Under the pieces are notes generated by a model, which ran no database searches, had not been told where the DNA came from, and saw nothing but the letters and a program-made list of their open reading frames with translations. This document shows, piece by piece, positions 16,881-25,753 of a DNA stretch of 64,000 nt. Source of the stretch: Methanocrinis alkalitolerans (GTDB lineage: Archaea > Halobacteriota > Methanosarcinia > Methanotrichales > Methanotrichaceae); contig NZ_JARFPL010000007.1 of NCBI RefSeq assembly GCF_029167205.1, positions 1 to 64,000 of the forward strand. The letters are read 5' to 3'. Positions within the stretch are counted from its first letter, which is position 1, and every line of letters begins with the position of its first letter. Both the position numbers and the translations under genes were made by a program.

Positions 16881-18656
16881 GGTGACGGTGGTGGGCCTCC
16901 CGTGGGGGCAGGTTCGCGGGTTGTCGGTGGCGAATAGCCTTCGGAGGAGGTCGTGCATCTCCTTCCAGCCCATATCGTGCCCCGCCTTGATGGAGCCTCG
17001 GCAGGCGAGGAGCTTGAGGATCTCCTCTTTTGCCGTCGCCTCCGTCCCGACCCTCCCCAGGGCGAAGAGATCCCTCAGGACGTCGTGGACCGCCTCGGGG
17101 CTCTCGAGCCTCACCCCTATCGCCGGGACGGCCCGGACTTGATAAGCGTTGCCGCCGAAGGGCTGGACGTCAAAGCCCATCTCCGAAAGGACCTCTCCCC
17201 ACTCCTCCAGCAGGACCGCCTCCTTCGGCGACAGCTCCAGGGTGACCGGAACGATCAGCTCCTGGGATATGGTGCCGGAATCGTATTTTTTCGTCAGGCT
17301 CTCGTAGCGGACCCTCTCGGCGGCGGCGTGCTGGTCCACCAGGACGAGACCCCCTGGCCCCTCCGCCACGATGTAGAGGCAGAGGGCTTGACCGAGGAGC
17401 CGCAGTCCCCCCGGGAGCGGCTCCGCCTCGATCTCCAGGTCGAGCCTCCCCCTCCCCGAATATAGGGGGAGGGTCCTCTGAAGATCCGATGCGAGCCCTC
17501 TGCCACCGGGATCGGATCCATCGGCCGTCCCCGCCTCTCCTGAGACGACGGGGCCGGCGGCCTCAAAGCCGGGAGCCGAAGCCTTCGTCCCGCCCTCCGG
17601 GACGAAGAGGTCCGTCGGGGCGGCCCCCTTCGCCGTCTTGGGCGGCTCCGCACCTCCCGCCTTCATGAGGGCGGCCCTGATGGCGTCGGTGACCATCGCC
17701 GCCACCTCCTCCTCCTTCAGAAACCTCACCTGCGTCTTTGCGGGGTGGACGTTGGCGTCCACCATTGCGGGGTCGATCCTGATGGAGACGACGGCGACGG
17801 GGTGGCGGCCCGTGGGGATGAGGGTCCTGTACCCCTCGGCGACGGCCCTGGTGAGGGCCCTTGACCTGACGAGCCGGCCGTTGACGTAGGTCATGATCCA
17901 GTCGGGGCTGGACCTGGTGATCGTCTCTCTTCCGACAGACCCGGTGACGGAGACGGACTTCGACTCCGCCTCTATGGAGATGAGGTTTCGGGCGACCTCC
18001 CTTCCCAGGATCCTCAGGATCGGATCGTTCCAGCTCTCCGACCGGACGGATTTGAAGACCGTTTTATCGCCGGAGAAGAGTTCGAAGGATATCCGGTGGC
18101 ATATGACGGCGTAAGAGGTGACGACCTCGGTGATCCTCGCCAGCTCCGCCCTCCCGCTCTTGAGGTACTTTCTCCGAGCAGGGATCTGTCTGAATAGGTC
18201 TGTGACCTCCACCGTCGTCCCCGCGGGGGCTCCCACCTCCCCCACCTCCGCGATCCTCCCCCCCTCGACCCTGACGTGGGTCCCGGCGACTCCGACCCCA
18301 GAAGACCTGACCTTCGTCACCAGGTCGACGGACTCCGCGACGCTGGCGATGCTGGAGAGCGCCTCGCCCCGAAAGCCCAAGGTAGATATCCTATCGAGGT
18401 CGGAGGCGCCGGAGATCTTGCTGGTGGCGTGCTTCTCGAAGGCGATGGAGGCGTCCTGTCGGTCCATCCCGGAGCCGTCGTCGGTGACCCTGATGAGCCG
18501 CTTGCCCCCGTCGACGACCTCCACCAGGATCTTCGTCGCCCCGGCGTCGATGGAGTTCTCGACGAGCTCCTTGACGACGGAGGCGGGCCTCTCGATCACC
18601 TCCCCGGCGGCGATCTTGGAGACGGCCTCGGGGTCCAAAAGCTTAATTTTTCCCAT
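16839..18656 (-). CDS. mutL: DNA mismatch repair protein MutL
   Basis: The 605-residue protein has the GHKL ATPase domain (residues about 1-320): KIAAGEVIERPASVVKELVENSIDAGA, DDGSGM and TLGFRGEALSSI. A variable linker (about 330-410) and a C-terminal dimerisation/endonuclease domain follow. The nicking-endonuclease motif DQHA-xx-E-xxxx-E begins at about residue 441, and ACRGSIKAG and CPHGRP are present, so this is a MutL of the nicking type rather than the E. coli type. It overlaps mutS by 14 bases and both are expressed from the minus strand. Confidence 0.95.
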   Translation of the reverse strand: MGKIKLLDPEAVSKIAAGEVIERPASVVKELVENSIDAGATKILVEVVDGGKRLIRVTDDGSGMDRQDASIAFEKHATSKISGASDLDRISTLGFRGEALSSIASVAESVDLVTKVRSSGVGVAGTHVRVEGGRIAEVGEVGAPAGTTVEVTDLFRQIPARRKYLKSGRAELARITEVVTSYAVICHRISFELFSGDKTVFKSVRSESWNDPILRILGREVARNLISIEAESKSVSVTGSVGRETITRSSPDWIMTYVNGRLVRSRALTRAVAEGYRTLIPTGRHPVAVVSIRIDPAMVDANVHPAKTQVRFLKEEEVAAMVTDAIRAALMKAGGAEPPKTAKGAAPTDLFVPEGGTKASAPGFEAAGPVVSGEAGTADGSDPGGRGLASDLQRTLPLYSGRGRLDLEIEAEPLPGGLRLLGQALCLYIVAEGPGGLVLVDQHAAAERVRYESLTKKYDSGTISQELIVPVTLELSPKEAVLLEEWGEVLSEMGFDVQPFGGNAYQVRAVPAIGVRLESPEAVHDVLRDLFALGRVGTEATAKEEILKLLACRGSIKAGHDMGWKEMHDLLRRLFATDNPRTCPHGRPTTVTLSFAELEKIFGRR

Positions 18657-21369
18657 CTTCCCCCACTAGCCTCCTCTGGTACTCCGAGAGCCTGTTCAGG
18701 GCGTCGATGGGGGTTAGGAGGTTCAGGTCCAGGTCCCTGATCTCCTCGATGAGGGAGGCCGCAGCGTCCCGATTTCGTCCATCTTCGAAGAGCGTTGCCG
18801 GAGGGGCGCCCTCGACGTCGACGGCGCCTTCACCGTTACTGTTACCATCACCTTCAATGTCGCCGCCACCGCCACCTCCTCCGGGACCGTCGAAGAATAT
18901 CAGCTGGGTGTAACGGGGCCCCGCCCTCCTGGACCGCCGATCGTTTCTCAGGGGCTCGATCACCGCCTCCCTCTCGATCTCCCGGAGAACCTCTCTTGCA
19001 CGAGCCACCACCTCTCCGGGGACGCCGGCGAGCTTTGCGACGTGGATCCCGTAGCTTCTGTCGGTGGCGCCGGGGACGACGGTCCGGAGGAAGACTACGG
19101 AGTCCCCCTCCTCCTTCACCGCCATGTTGTAGTTCTTGACGCCGGAGAGGACCCCTGCCAGCTGCGTGAGCTGGTGGTAGTGGGTCGCAAAGATCGCCTT
19201 TCCCCGGACCTTGTTGTGGATCTCCTCGGCGATGGCCCAGGCGATGGCGAGGCCGTCGAAGGTGCTCGTACCCCTCCCCACCTCGTCGAGGAGGATCAGG
19301 CTCTTTGAGGTGGCAAAGGAGAGGATCTTGGCCACCTCCGTCATCTCGATCATGAAGGTGCTCTGGCCAGAGGTCAGATCGTCGTAGGCCCCGACCCTGG
19401 TGAAGATCCGATCGACGGGGGATATGGAGGCGAAGGAGGCGGGGACGAAGGAGCCTATCTGGGCGAGGATGACGGCGAGGGCGATCTGCCTCATGAAAGT
19501 CGACTTTCCTGCCATGTTGGGGCCCGTCAGGATTAGGAATCGGTTCCCCCTCCCGTCGAGGTGGACGTCGTTGGGGACGAACCCCCCCCGCATAGAAGCG
19601 TCCAGGATCGGGTGGCGGGAGGACCTCATGGAGATCTCCCCCCTCAAATTCAGCTCGGGGCGGATGAGCCCCCTCTCGGCGGCGAGGGTGGCCAGGGCTA
19701 TGAAGGCGTCCATCTCCCCCAGGGCCGCGGCCCTCTCCTGGATCTCCCGCCCCCTGCAGGCCGCCTGCGACCTGATCTTCAAGAAGAGCTCCTCCTCCAG
19801 GGAGGACGACCTCTCCTGGGCGGAGAGGACCCGTTCCTCCATCTCCTTCAGCTCCGGGGTTATGAACCGCTCTCCCCCCGCCAGGGTCTGCTTTCTTATA
19901 TACTCCGGCGGCACCGCGGCGAGGTTCGGCCTCGTCACCTCGATGTAGTAGCCGAAGACGTTGTTGTACCCGACCCGGAGGGACTTGATCCCCGTCCGGG
20001 CCCTCTCCTCCCTCTCCATCCGGGAGATCCAGCCCCTCCCCTCCCGCAAGAGCGACCGAATCTCGTCCAGCTCGGGGTCGTAGCCGTCCCGGATCACCCC
20101 CCCCTCTTTGATCCCCGTTGGAGGATCGTCTTCTATCGCCCTTCCGACGAGCTCCGCCACCTCCCCGAGGGGGCCGATCTCGAGCCGACCCCTCAACTCA
20201 ATAAGCATCTGCGACTTCGCGTCTTCCAGGAGCTGGACGATCCGGGGAAGCCGCTCTATCGCCCCCTTCAGAGCCAGAAGGTCCTTTGGGGACGCGATCC
20301 CGCAGGTGGTCCTGGCGACGATCCGCTCCAGGTCCCCCATCCCCTTCAGCGCCTCCGCCAGGTCCCCCCTCCTGAGGGGGTCGGCGAAGAGCTCCTCCAC
20401 CCCGTCGAGGCGCTGCTCTATCTCCTCGGAGGAGATGAGGGGCATCTGCAGCCACTTCCGGAGGGCCCTCGAACCTCCGGGGGTGGCGGTGAGATCGATG
20501 AACTCGAAGAGCGACCCCCTCTTGGTCCTCTCCCTGATGTTCCGGAAGATCTCGAGGTTACGAAGCGTCGTATCGTCCAGGACCATGAACTCTTCGGGGG
20601 AATAGATCCTCACCTCGGCGATGTGGGATAGGGTGGGGATGTGGGATGAGGAGAGGTATGAGAGGGCGGCCCCGCAGGCCCTCGCGGCCAGGGGCAGGTC
20701 GAGAAGCCCCCATCTATCGAGGGCCTCCTCGTCGAAGTGGCCCGCCAGGAGGGCCCTCGCCCCGTCGAGGGAGAAGTCGTCATCTTCTATCCTCTGGACC
20801 GCCGTCCCCACGAGATCGGTGATGATCTGGTCGGCGGATTTGGGGACGAGGCATTCGGAGGGGCGAAACTTCGCCAGCTCCGACGAGAGGCGGCCGTCGC
20901 CGGAGAGCTCTGTTGCGAGAAACTCCCCGGTGGAGACGTCGAGGAAGGAGAGGCCGATTCGCCCCCCCTCCTCGACGACGGAGGCGAGGTAGTTGTTTGC
21001 CCCCTCCTCCAGCATCGAGGGCTCTATGATCGTTCCGGGGGTGATCACCCGGACGATCTCCCTCTTGACTAGCCCCTTCGCCTTCTTGGGGTCTTCCACC
21101 TGCTCGCATATCGCGACCTTATAGCCGGCGGCGACGAGCTTGGGGAGGTAGGCGTCGAGGGCGTGGTAGGGGATCCCGGCCAAAGGAATCCGGTTTCCCT
21201 CCCGGTCCTTCTGCCGCGAGGTGAGGGTGATATTCAGGACCCGGGCCGCCACCTCGGCGTCGGGACCGAAGGTCTCGAAAAAGTCGCCCATCCGGAATAG
21301 GAGGAGGGCGTCGCCGCACCGCTCCTTCATGCCGAAATACTGGTCCATCAGGGGGGAGATCTTGGCCAT
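18643..21369 (-). CDS. mutS: DNA mismatch repair protein MutS
   Basis: The 908-residue protein has all MutS1 domains in order: the mismatch-binding N-terminus (MDQYFGMKERCGDALLLFRMGDFFETF), connector, lever and clamp, then the ATPase with Walker A GPNMAGKST (about 616) and DEVGRGTST (about 695). The N-terminal FxE is replaced by DQYFGMKE-type spacing at the usual place. A Gly/Glu-rich insert (about residues 830-865, with seven glycines in a row) separates the ATPase from the C-terminal helices. MutS-MutL pairs in methanogens are usually viewed as gained from bacteria. The mutL start lies within the mutS end, so they are co-translated. Confidence 0.96.
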   Translation of the reverse strand: MAKISPLMDQYFGMKERCGDALLLFRMGDFFETFGPDAEVAARVLNITLTSRQKDREGNRIPLAGIPYHALDAYLPKLVAAGYKVAICEQVEDPKKAKGLVKREIVRVITPGTIIEPSMLEEGANNYLASVVEEGGRIGLSFLDVSTGEFLATELSGDGRLSSELAKFRPSECLVPKSADQIITDLVGTAVQRIEDDDFSLDGARALLAGHFDEEALDRWGLLDLPLAARACGAALSYLSSSHIPTLSHIAEVRIYSPEEFMVLDDTTLRNLEIFRNIRERTKRGSLFEFIDLTATPGGSRALRKWLQMPLISSEEIEQRLDGVEELFADPLRRGDLAEALKGMGDLERIVARTTCGIASPKDLLALKGAIERLPRIVQLLEDAKSQMLIELRGRLEIGPLGEVAELVGRAIEDDPPTGIKEGGVIRDGYDPELDEIRSLLREGRGWISRMEREERARTGIKSLRVGYNNVFGYYIEVTRPNLAAVPPEYIRKQTLAGGERFITPELKEMEERVLSAQERSSSLEEELFLKIRSQAACRGREIQERAAALGEMDAFIALATLAAERGLIRPELNLRGEISMRSSRHPILDASMRGGFVPNDVHLDGRGNRFLILTGPNMAGKSTFMRQIALAVILAQIGSFVPASFASISPVDRIFTRVGAYDDLTSGQSTFMIEMTEVAKILSFATSKSLILLDEVGRGTSTFDGLAIAWAIAEEIHNKVRGKAIFATHYHQLTQLAGVLSGVKNYNMAVKEEGDSVVFLRTVVPGATDRSYGIHVAKLAGVPGEVVARAREVLREIEREAVIEPLRNDRRSRRAGPRYTQLIFFDGPGGGGGGGDIEGDGNSNGEGAVDVEGAPPATLFEDGRNRDAAASLIEEIRDLDLNLLTPIDALNRLSEYQRRLVGEDGKN

Positions 21370-21481
21370 GGGCTATCCGGAGGAGGGGAAGGAGCCAGTC
21401 CGTCTTATCGGTTTCGGCCCCAGTATGGGCTCAGCCCCTCCTCCCATAGAAGGGCTCTCAGGAGGGGAGAAGATTGTGAGA

Positions 21482-21715
21482 TCAGAACTTCAGCTCCATC
21501 CCCAGGATCGTCTCGGTGGAGGTGACGCCATGGATCTCCCGAACCCGCAGGACTATCATGTTCAGGTCGTTTATGCCATCGACGTCGGCTATGGCGATGA
21601 AGTCCGTCTCCCCGTAGACGGGGACGACCTCCCGGACCCCCCGGATCTGGGCGAGGGCGTCGTAGACCGCCTTCTCAGACCCCGGCTCTGCGTTGATCAT
21701 GACGAAACCTTTCAA
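21482..21715 (-). CDS. Stand-alone Lrp/AsnC ligand-binding (RAM) domain protein
   Basis: The 77-residue protein is a single RAM domain: VMINAEPGSEKAVYDAL, REVVPVYGETDFIAIADV and STETILGMELKF. It lacks the DNA-binding HTH of full Lrp/AsnC regulators. Such stand-alone RAM proteins are common in archaea, form ring-like dimers or octamers and bind amino acids. It lies upstream of mutS on the same strand with about 110 bases between them. Confidence 0.88.
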   Translation of the reverse strand: MKGFVMINAEPGSEKAVYDALAQIRGVREVVPVYGETDFIAIADVDGINDLNMIVLRVREIHGVTSTETILGMELKF

Positions 21716-21799
21716 CCTCGATCCCTCCTTTACAGCTTCTTTATACCCTTCTCATATATCCGACCCCACCCTATATCAGCCTTCGCCGGTCCGGTCGGC

Positions 21800-22330
21800 T
21801 CAGTCGGTCCGGCCGCTCCCGTCCCCTTCGCCGGGGATCAAGCCGCCAAACTGCGCCCTTACGGCGATCTCCATCATCACCCTCCGGAGCGCCTCGATCT
21901 CTCTCTCGACGGCGATGGACGGCTCCAGGTGGGCAGCCTCCATCAGCGCTCCCAGCGCCTCCTCCAAAAGGCCCATCCCCACCAGGACGGAGGCGAGGTT
22001 CCTGAAGTCGCAGGCCTCCGGCTCTCCGGCGACGATCTCCTCGTAGACCTCCAGCGCCTCCTCAAACCGCCCCATCCCCCGGAGGACGAAGGCCCGGTTC
22101 CTCCGGGCCTCGAGGCTCTCCGGGTCCGCCTTCAGCGCCTCGTCGTAACACGTCAGGGCCCCCTCGGCCTGCCCCATCTGGAAGAGGGCGACGCCCTTGT
22201 TGTTCCAGGCGTCGGCGTTCGCGGGGTTCATCTCCAGGACCTGGTCGAATAACTCGATCGCCTCCTGGTACTCCTCCCTCTTCACCCGGTCCATCCCCTT
22301 GTGGACGAGAACCTTCTCTTTCGACCTCAT
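21800..22330 (-). CDS. TPR-repeat protein
   Basis: The 176-residue protein holds about three clear TPR units (residues 5-110: EYQEAIELFDQVLEMNP, NADAWNNKGVALFQMG, GRFEEALEVYEEIVAGEP) and one weaker unit after them. A short helical tail ends in a Gly/Asp-rich stretch. There is no signal peptide, so it is probably cytosolic. The stop of the DUF3467-like gene lies nine bases upstream, so the two are likely one operon. Confidence 0.8.
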   Translation of the reverse strand: MRSKEKVLVHKGMDRVKREEYQEAIELFDQVLEMNPANADAWNNKGVALFQMGQAEGALTCYDEALKADPESLEARRNRAFVLRGMGRFEEALEVYEEIVAGEPEACDFRNLASVLVGMGLLEEALGALMEAAHLEPSIAVEREIEALRRVMMEIAVRAQFGGLIPGEGDGSGRTD

Positions 22331-22339
22331 GGTATCTCC

Positions 22340-22666
22340 TCACATGTAGCCCTGGATGGGGGCGGGCTCTCCAGCCTCCACCTTCTTCCCGCCGGGCTTC
22401 TTGATCTCGCCGAACTGCCGCTCGTACTCGTTTATGTGGTTATTCAGCCAGTCGGCGAGCTCCTTTGCGGCCAGGGGGGAGAGGATCAGCTCCGTCTCGA
22501 CCTTCCGCTCCATGACGGAGAGCTGCTTTCCTTCCTGGACGACGGCCTTCGGCGAGTCGTTGTAGAAGGCGATCCGAAAGTCGTAGGGGCTGTGCCCGCC
22601 CATCGCCCCCACGGCGTAGATCTGCCTGAACTTCTCGCCCTTAGAGATCTCCAAAGCGAACTCCAT
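22340..22666 (-). CDS. DUF3467-like protein
   Basis: With an ATG at 22666 the product has 108 residues. It reads KGEKFRQIYAVGAMGG, then HSPYDFRIAFYNDSP, then ETELILSPLAAKELADWLNNHINEYERQFGEI, a pattern like the DUF3467 family found in bacteria, phages and archaea. Function is unknown. The ATG start is preferred because a minus-strand TATA-like box (AGTTATTTTAAG, about 22688-22697) would place transcription start at or next to it, a leaderless arrangement. A TTG at 22687 would add seven residues but would sit inside the promoter. Confidence 0.7.
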   Translation of the reverse strand: MEFALEISKGEKFRQIYAVGAMGGHSPYDFRIAFYNDSPKAVVQEGKQLSVMERKVETELILSPLAAKELADWLNNHINEYERQFGEIKKPGGKKVEAGEPAPIQGYM

Positions 22667-22792
22667 GGAGGGTAGGTCCCCCCTCAAGCTTAAAATAACT
22701 GGTGACCTGTAATTCGGACCGATCCGTCATACATCACCCTCCCAGCCCCCCTGGCGATAGACCTAAATAGATTAAGATGACAATTAACGTTT

Positions 22793-22908
22793 GAGGCGCG
22801 AGCAGAAGACCAGATGGGTCGGCAGTCCCCGTAAGAGGGGCGTCGGATAAAAGACCGGCGATTTTGTTGCTCCGCGCCTCTCAAAAGCCTTCTACAATCC
22901 CGTTTTTT
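22793..22908 (+). ncRNA. Candidate structured small RNA
   Basis: GAGGCGCG-AGCA (22793-22804) pairs with TGCT-c-CGCGCCTC (22868-22880), giving a 12-bp closing stem with one bulge. Inside is a smaller hairpin with CCCC...GGGG arms (about 22827-22840). A TATA-like CCTAAATAGATTA (22763-22775) lies about 25 bp before the stem, and a run of six T (22903-22908) follows it. Promoter, stem and T-run line up on the plus strand. No known RNA family was recognised and no ORF explains the region. Confidence 0.4.
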
Positions 22909-23074
22909 AAGACCAATTTTTTGGCTTATATAATTGAGGTGACCGACATCTGAAAGCCATTTTATAGAGGCGGGGTGCAGGGGTAGAGAAAACCCCGGTC
23001 TTCGGGCCGGGGATGAATCGTACCCCGCCTTAAGCTATGAATCTTTAAATACCATAACAGCTTAAGTGAGTGTA

Positions 23075-24205
23075 ATGCTTAAAGCCTTCAAATATAGGAT
23101 CTATCCGACAAAAGCACAGCGGTCTAAGATGGAACAGACCTTGGAGCTGTGTAGATGGACCTATAACGAGACTTTGGCATATCGAAAAAACTCTTTTGAA
23201 CAAGAAGGCAAATCCACATCTAAGTATGAGACTCACAACTTGCTGCCAGAGTGGAAGAAAAACAAACCCGAACTGAAGGAGGTATTCTCTCAGACCCTCC
23301 AGAACGTCCAAGAACGGGTAGATCTGGCATTCAAAGCGTTCTTCCGGAGGGTCAAAGCAGGAGAAGCCCCGGGGTATCCCAGGTTCAAGGGGAAAGGATG
23401 GTACGATTCGTTCACCTATCCACAGCTGGGATTCAAACTGTCTTTCGGGAAGCTCGACCTCTCCAAGATCGGAGATGTCAAGATCAAGCTCCACCGACCC
23501 ATCGAAGGGAAGATCAAGAGGTTAACCGTTCGGAGATCTTCGACCGGAAAGTGGTTTGCCTGCTTCTCAGGGGAGATCGACGATCCTCCGAAGCCTCCCT
23601 GGAAAGATGGGTTGATGGCGGGCATCGATGTGGGGCTGGAGAGTTTCGCTACGCTATCCAACGGAGAGAAGATCGATAACCCCCGGTTCTTTCGATCTGA
23701 GGAGAAGGCGTTGGCCAAAGCTCAAAGACGACTATCCAAATATGAGAAGGAAACTCCTGAGAGGAGGAAAGCTCTCAAAGTCGTCTCGCGGACCCATGAG
23801 CGGATAGCCAACCGCAGATACGATTTTGCTCATCAGGTCAGTCACAACCTGGTCGAAAGGTTCGGGCTGATTGCTTTCGAGGATCTGAGTATCACGAACA
23901 TGCTTAAGAACCACTGCCTGGCTAAGAGCATATCAGACGCTGCCTGGAGGATGCTAGTGATAACCACATCGTACAAGGCTGAGAGCGCCGGTTCGATGGT
24001 GGTTCTAGTAGATCCTCGGAACACAAGTCAGCTATGTTCCAGGTGCGGCCTTAAAGTGCCGAAGTCGCTATCGGATCGGGTCCATGGATGTCCTCAATGC
24101 GGGCCGGTCATGGACCGTGACGAGAATGCGGCGATAAACATTCTGAGACTGGGGCTACAGTCTCTGCCAAAAGCTAGAAGCCCCGCCCTTCAGGGCGGGG
24201 AGTAG
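23075..24205 (+). CDS. tnpB: TnpB (OrfB), copy 2
   Basis: The 376-residue product is co-linear with the copy at 3754 and differs at scattered residues, for example Pro for Leu after the second CxxC. All RuvC-like residues (D185, E269, D349) and the zinc cysteines are kept, so it appears intact. The ATG at 23075 matches the start of copy 1; an in-frame GTG nine bases earlier lies in non-coding sequence of the other copy. Function and guide logic are as for copy 1. Confidence 0.92.
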   Translation: MLKAFKYRIYPTKAQRSKMEQTLELCRWTYNETLAYRKNSFEQEGKSTSKYETHNLLPEWKKNKPELKEVFSQTLQNVQERVDLAFKAFFRRVKAGEAPGYPRFKGKGWYDSFTYPQLGFKLSFGKLDLSKIGDVKIKLHRPIEGKIKRLTVRRSSTGKWFACFSGEIDDPPKPPWKDGLMAGIDVGLESFATLSNGEKIDNPRFFRSEEKALAKAQRRLSKYEKETPERRKALKVVSRTHERIANRRYDFAHQVSHNLVERFGLIAFEDLSITNMLKNHCLAKSISDAAWRMLVITTSYKAESAGSMVVLVDPRNTSQLCSRCGLKVPKSLSDRVHGCPQCGPVMDRDENAAINILRLGLQSLPKARSPALQGGE

Positions 24206-24209
24206 TCAC
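24100..24209 (+). ncRNA. Predicted omega (guide) RNA scaffold of IS copy 2
   Basis: This is the same right-end structure as in copy 1, ending at 24209. The guide would begin at 24210 with GTAGTATCAGCTCATA, which differs fully from the copy 1 guide, as expected for elements at different sites. The 5' boundary is approximate. Confidence 0.38.
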
Positions 24210-24259
24210 GTAGTATCAGCTCATAACCCGGCCCTGTTAATTCGGATTGAGGTGAGGAG

Positions 24260-24838
24260 ATGGACGAAGACTTCCAAGATGCGGTGAAATTTCACGGTCA
24301 CTCCTGCCCCGGCATAGCCATAGGCTACCGGGTGGCCAAGTACGTCAAAGACCATTATGACAGGGCCGAGGACGAGGAGCTGGTGGCGATCGTCGAGAAC
24401 AGCTCCTGCAGCGTCGACGCAATCCAGCAGCTTCTGGGCTGCACCTTCGGGAAGGGGAACTTCATCTTCAAGGACCACGGAAAACACGTATACACCTTCT
24501 ACTCTCGGGACCACGAGAAGGCCCTGCGGATCTACTTCAGAGACGTCCTCCCCCGGATCGACCCCGCCGCTATGAAGCGGTTCCTCTCCGGGGATATGTC
24601 CCCTGAAGAGAGGGAGAGGTTCATGAAGCTGCGGGAGGAGGCTACCGACTACATCCTGGCCGCCCCCGACGAGGAGCTGTTGGCGGTCCGGGAGGTCGAT
24701 ATCCCCGCGCCGGAGAAGGCCCGGATCCACCCCTCCATAGACTGCCAGGAGTGCGGCGAGGCGTTCATGGAGGTGAGGGGTAGGACCGCCGAAGGAAAGA
24801 TCGTCTGCGAGGAGTGCTACCAGAAGTTTGTGGTATAG
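24260..24838 (+). CDS. FmdE-like protein with C-terminal zinc finger
   Basis: The 192-residue protein has the FmdE fold: KFHGHSCPGIAIGYRVAKY, ENSSCSVDAIQQLLGCTFGKGN and GKHVYTFYSR. A C-terminal treble-clef-like zinc site reads CQECGEAF and CEECY. FmdE was named from the molybdenum formylmethanofuran dehydrogenase operon, but its biochemical role is unsettled. Conserved Cys and His of the first motif suggest metal or cofactor binding. A ribosome site (GAGGTGAGGAG) precedes the ATG. No fmd/fwd genes are nearby. The start is 50 bases after IS copy 2. Confidence 0.85.
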   Translation: MDEDFQDAVKFHGHSCPGIAIGYRVAKYVKDHYDRAEDEELVAIVENSSCSVDAIQQLLGCTFGKGNFIFKDHGKHVYTFYSRDHEKALRIYFRDVLPRIDPAAMKRFLSGDMSPEERERFMKLREEATDYILAAPDEELLAVREVDIPAPEKARIHPSIDCQECGEAFMEVRGRTAEGKIVCEECYQKFVV

Positions 24839-24862
24839 GTCTCCATCTTTTCTTTTTATATT

Positions 24863-25624
24863 CTAAATCTCGATCCTCTGGAGGTCCCGCCCGACCTCCA
24901 CTCTGGCCTCGTCGCCAAGGGCCGCTCGGACGTCCCGGACCATCTCCGCCTCGCGGCCTATCGTCTGGGGGTAGAGGTGGGTGAGGACGATCCTCTTTAC
25001 GCCAGCGTCCCTGAGGTTCTCACCCAACCACTTAGGTGTCGAGTGGTTGGTGACGACGTAAGGCTCGGGGAAGGAGCACTCATGGATGAGAAGGTCAGCG
25101 CCCTCCGCCAGCGCCCTCATCGAAGGCGCGGGCTCGGTATCCCCGGAGTAGACGATCGCCCTCTCGCCCGACTCGATCCGGTATCCTAACGCAGGAAGGC
25201 TGTGGACCGCCTCACCCGCCCTGATTTTGAAGCCCGATAGGGCGAACTCGTCGCCGGGCGCCACGGCGGTGACGGAGACGTCCAGCTCTTCGAGGTAAGG
25301 GTAGAGGGACCGGACCTGCTCAAACCATCCTTCCGTCCCCTCGGGACCATACACCGCCATCCTCCTCTCCCCCAGGAGCCACCGGGCCTTGGCGAGGGGG
25401 AGGAGGTCTGAGACGTGGTCGAGGTGGAGGTGGGTGAGGAGGACGGATCCGATCTCCAGGGGAGAGACCTCCGCCTCTGCGAGCCTCAACAGAACGCCTG
25501 CACCGCAGTCGAAGAGAAGGGGTTTCTCGGCCTTCAACACCAGACCGGCCTGGGCCCGGCCCGAATGGGGTATCCCCACCCCCGTCCCCAGAAGGGTCGC
25601 CTCGATCTCCGCAACAATCGCCAT
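24863..25624 (-). CDS. Metallo-beta-lactamase fold hydrolase (RNase Z-like)
   Basis: The 253-residue protein shows the metallo-beta-lactamase metal motif HLHLDHVSD (about residues 65-73), a second set in YSGDTEP (about 159-165) and IHECSF, and a final THL near residue 215. The order fits the RNase Z/arylsulfatase-like branch. It lacks a clear exosite of true tRNase Z, so the substrate is not certain. It is convergent with the FmdE-like gene, with 24 bases between them. Confidence 0.82.
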   Translation of the reverse strand: MAIVAEIEATLLGTGVGIPHSGRAQAGLVLKAEKPLLFDCGAGVLLRLAEAEVSPLEIGSVLLTHLHLDHVSDLLPLAKARWLLGERRMAVYGPEGTEGWFEQVRSLYPYLEELDVSVTAVAPGDEFALSGFKIRAGEAVHSLPALGYRIESGERAIVYSGDTEPAPSMRALAEGADLLIHECSFPEPYVVTNHSTPKWLGENLRDAGVKRIVLTHLYPQTIGREAEMVRDVRAALGDEARVEVGRDLQRIEI

Positions 25625-25753
25625 GGGGATCTCTTCTGATACTCGAAGGTAGATAGAGGTTCCTCCGATCTTTACCGATCGGTTTTAAGTAGATCCAAAT
25701 AATCAGATCTCAGAAGCGATAATCCGACTGCAGAATCGATCGAGGTGTGATAC

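Larger units (their letters stand above)
22960..24209 (+). mobile_element. IS200/IS605-type TnpB-only element, copy 2
   Basis: This 1250-bp element is nearly identical to 3639-4888, with the same left hairpin (22993-23012) and the same right-end hairpin and GTAGTCAC tail. It has no TnpA gene. It lies in the same orientation as copy 1, about 19.3 kb away. The two could recombine and delete the fdh-mutS segment between them. Confidence 0.85.

Noticed and set aside
22793..22908. H/ACA or C/D guide RNA assignment for the candidate small RNA
   Set aside because: No C and D boxes are visible, and the nearest ACA is about 14 bases beyond the stem instead of three, so only a generic RNA call is made.
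25625..25753. SAH riboswitch upstream of ahcY
   Set aside because: No structure like that bacterial riboswitch is seen. The region is short and AT-rich with a TATA-like box.
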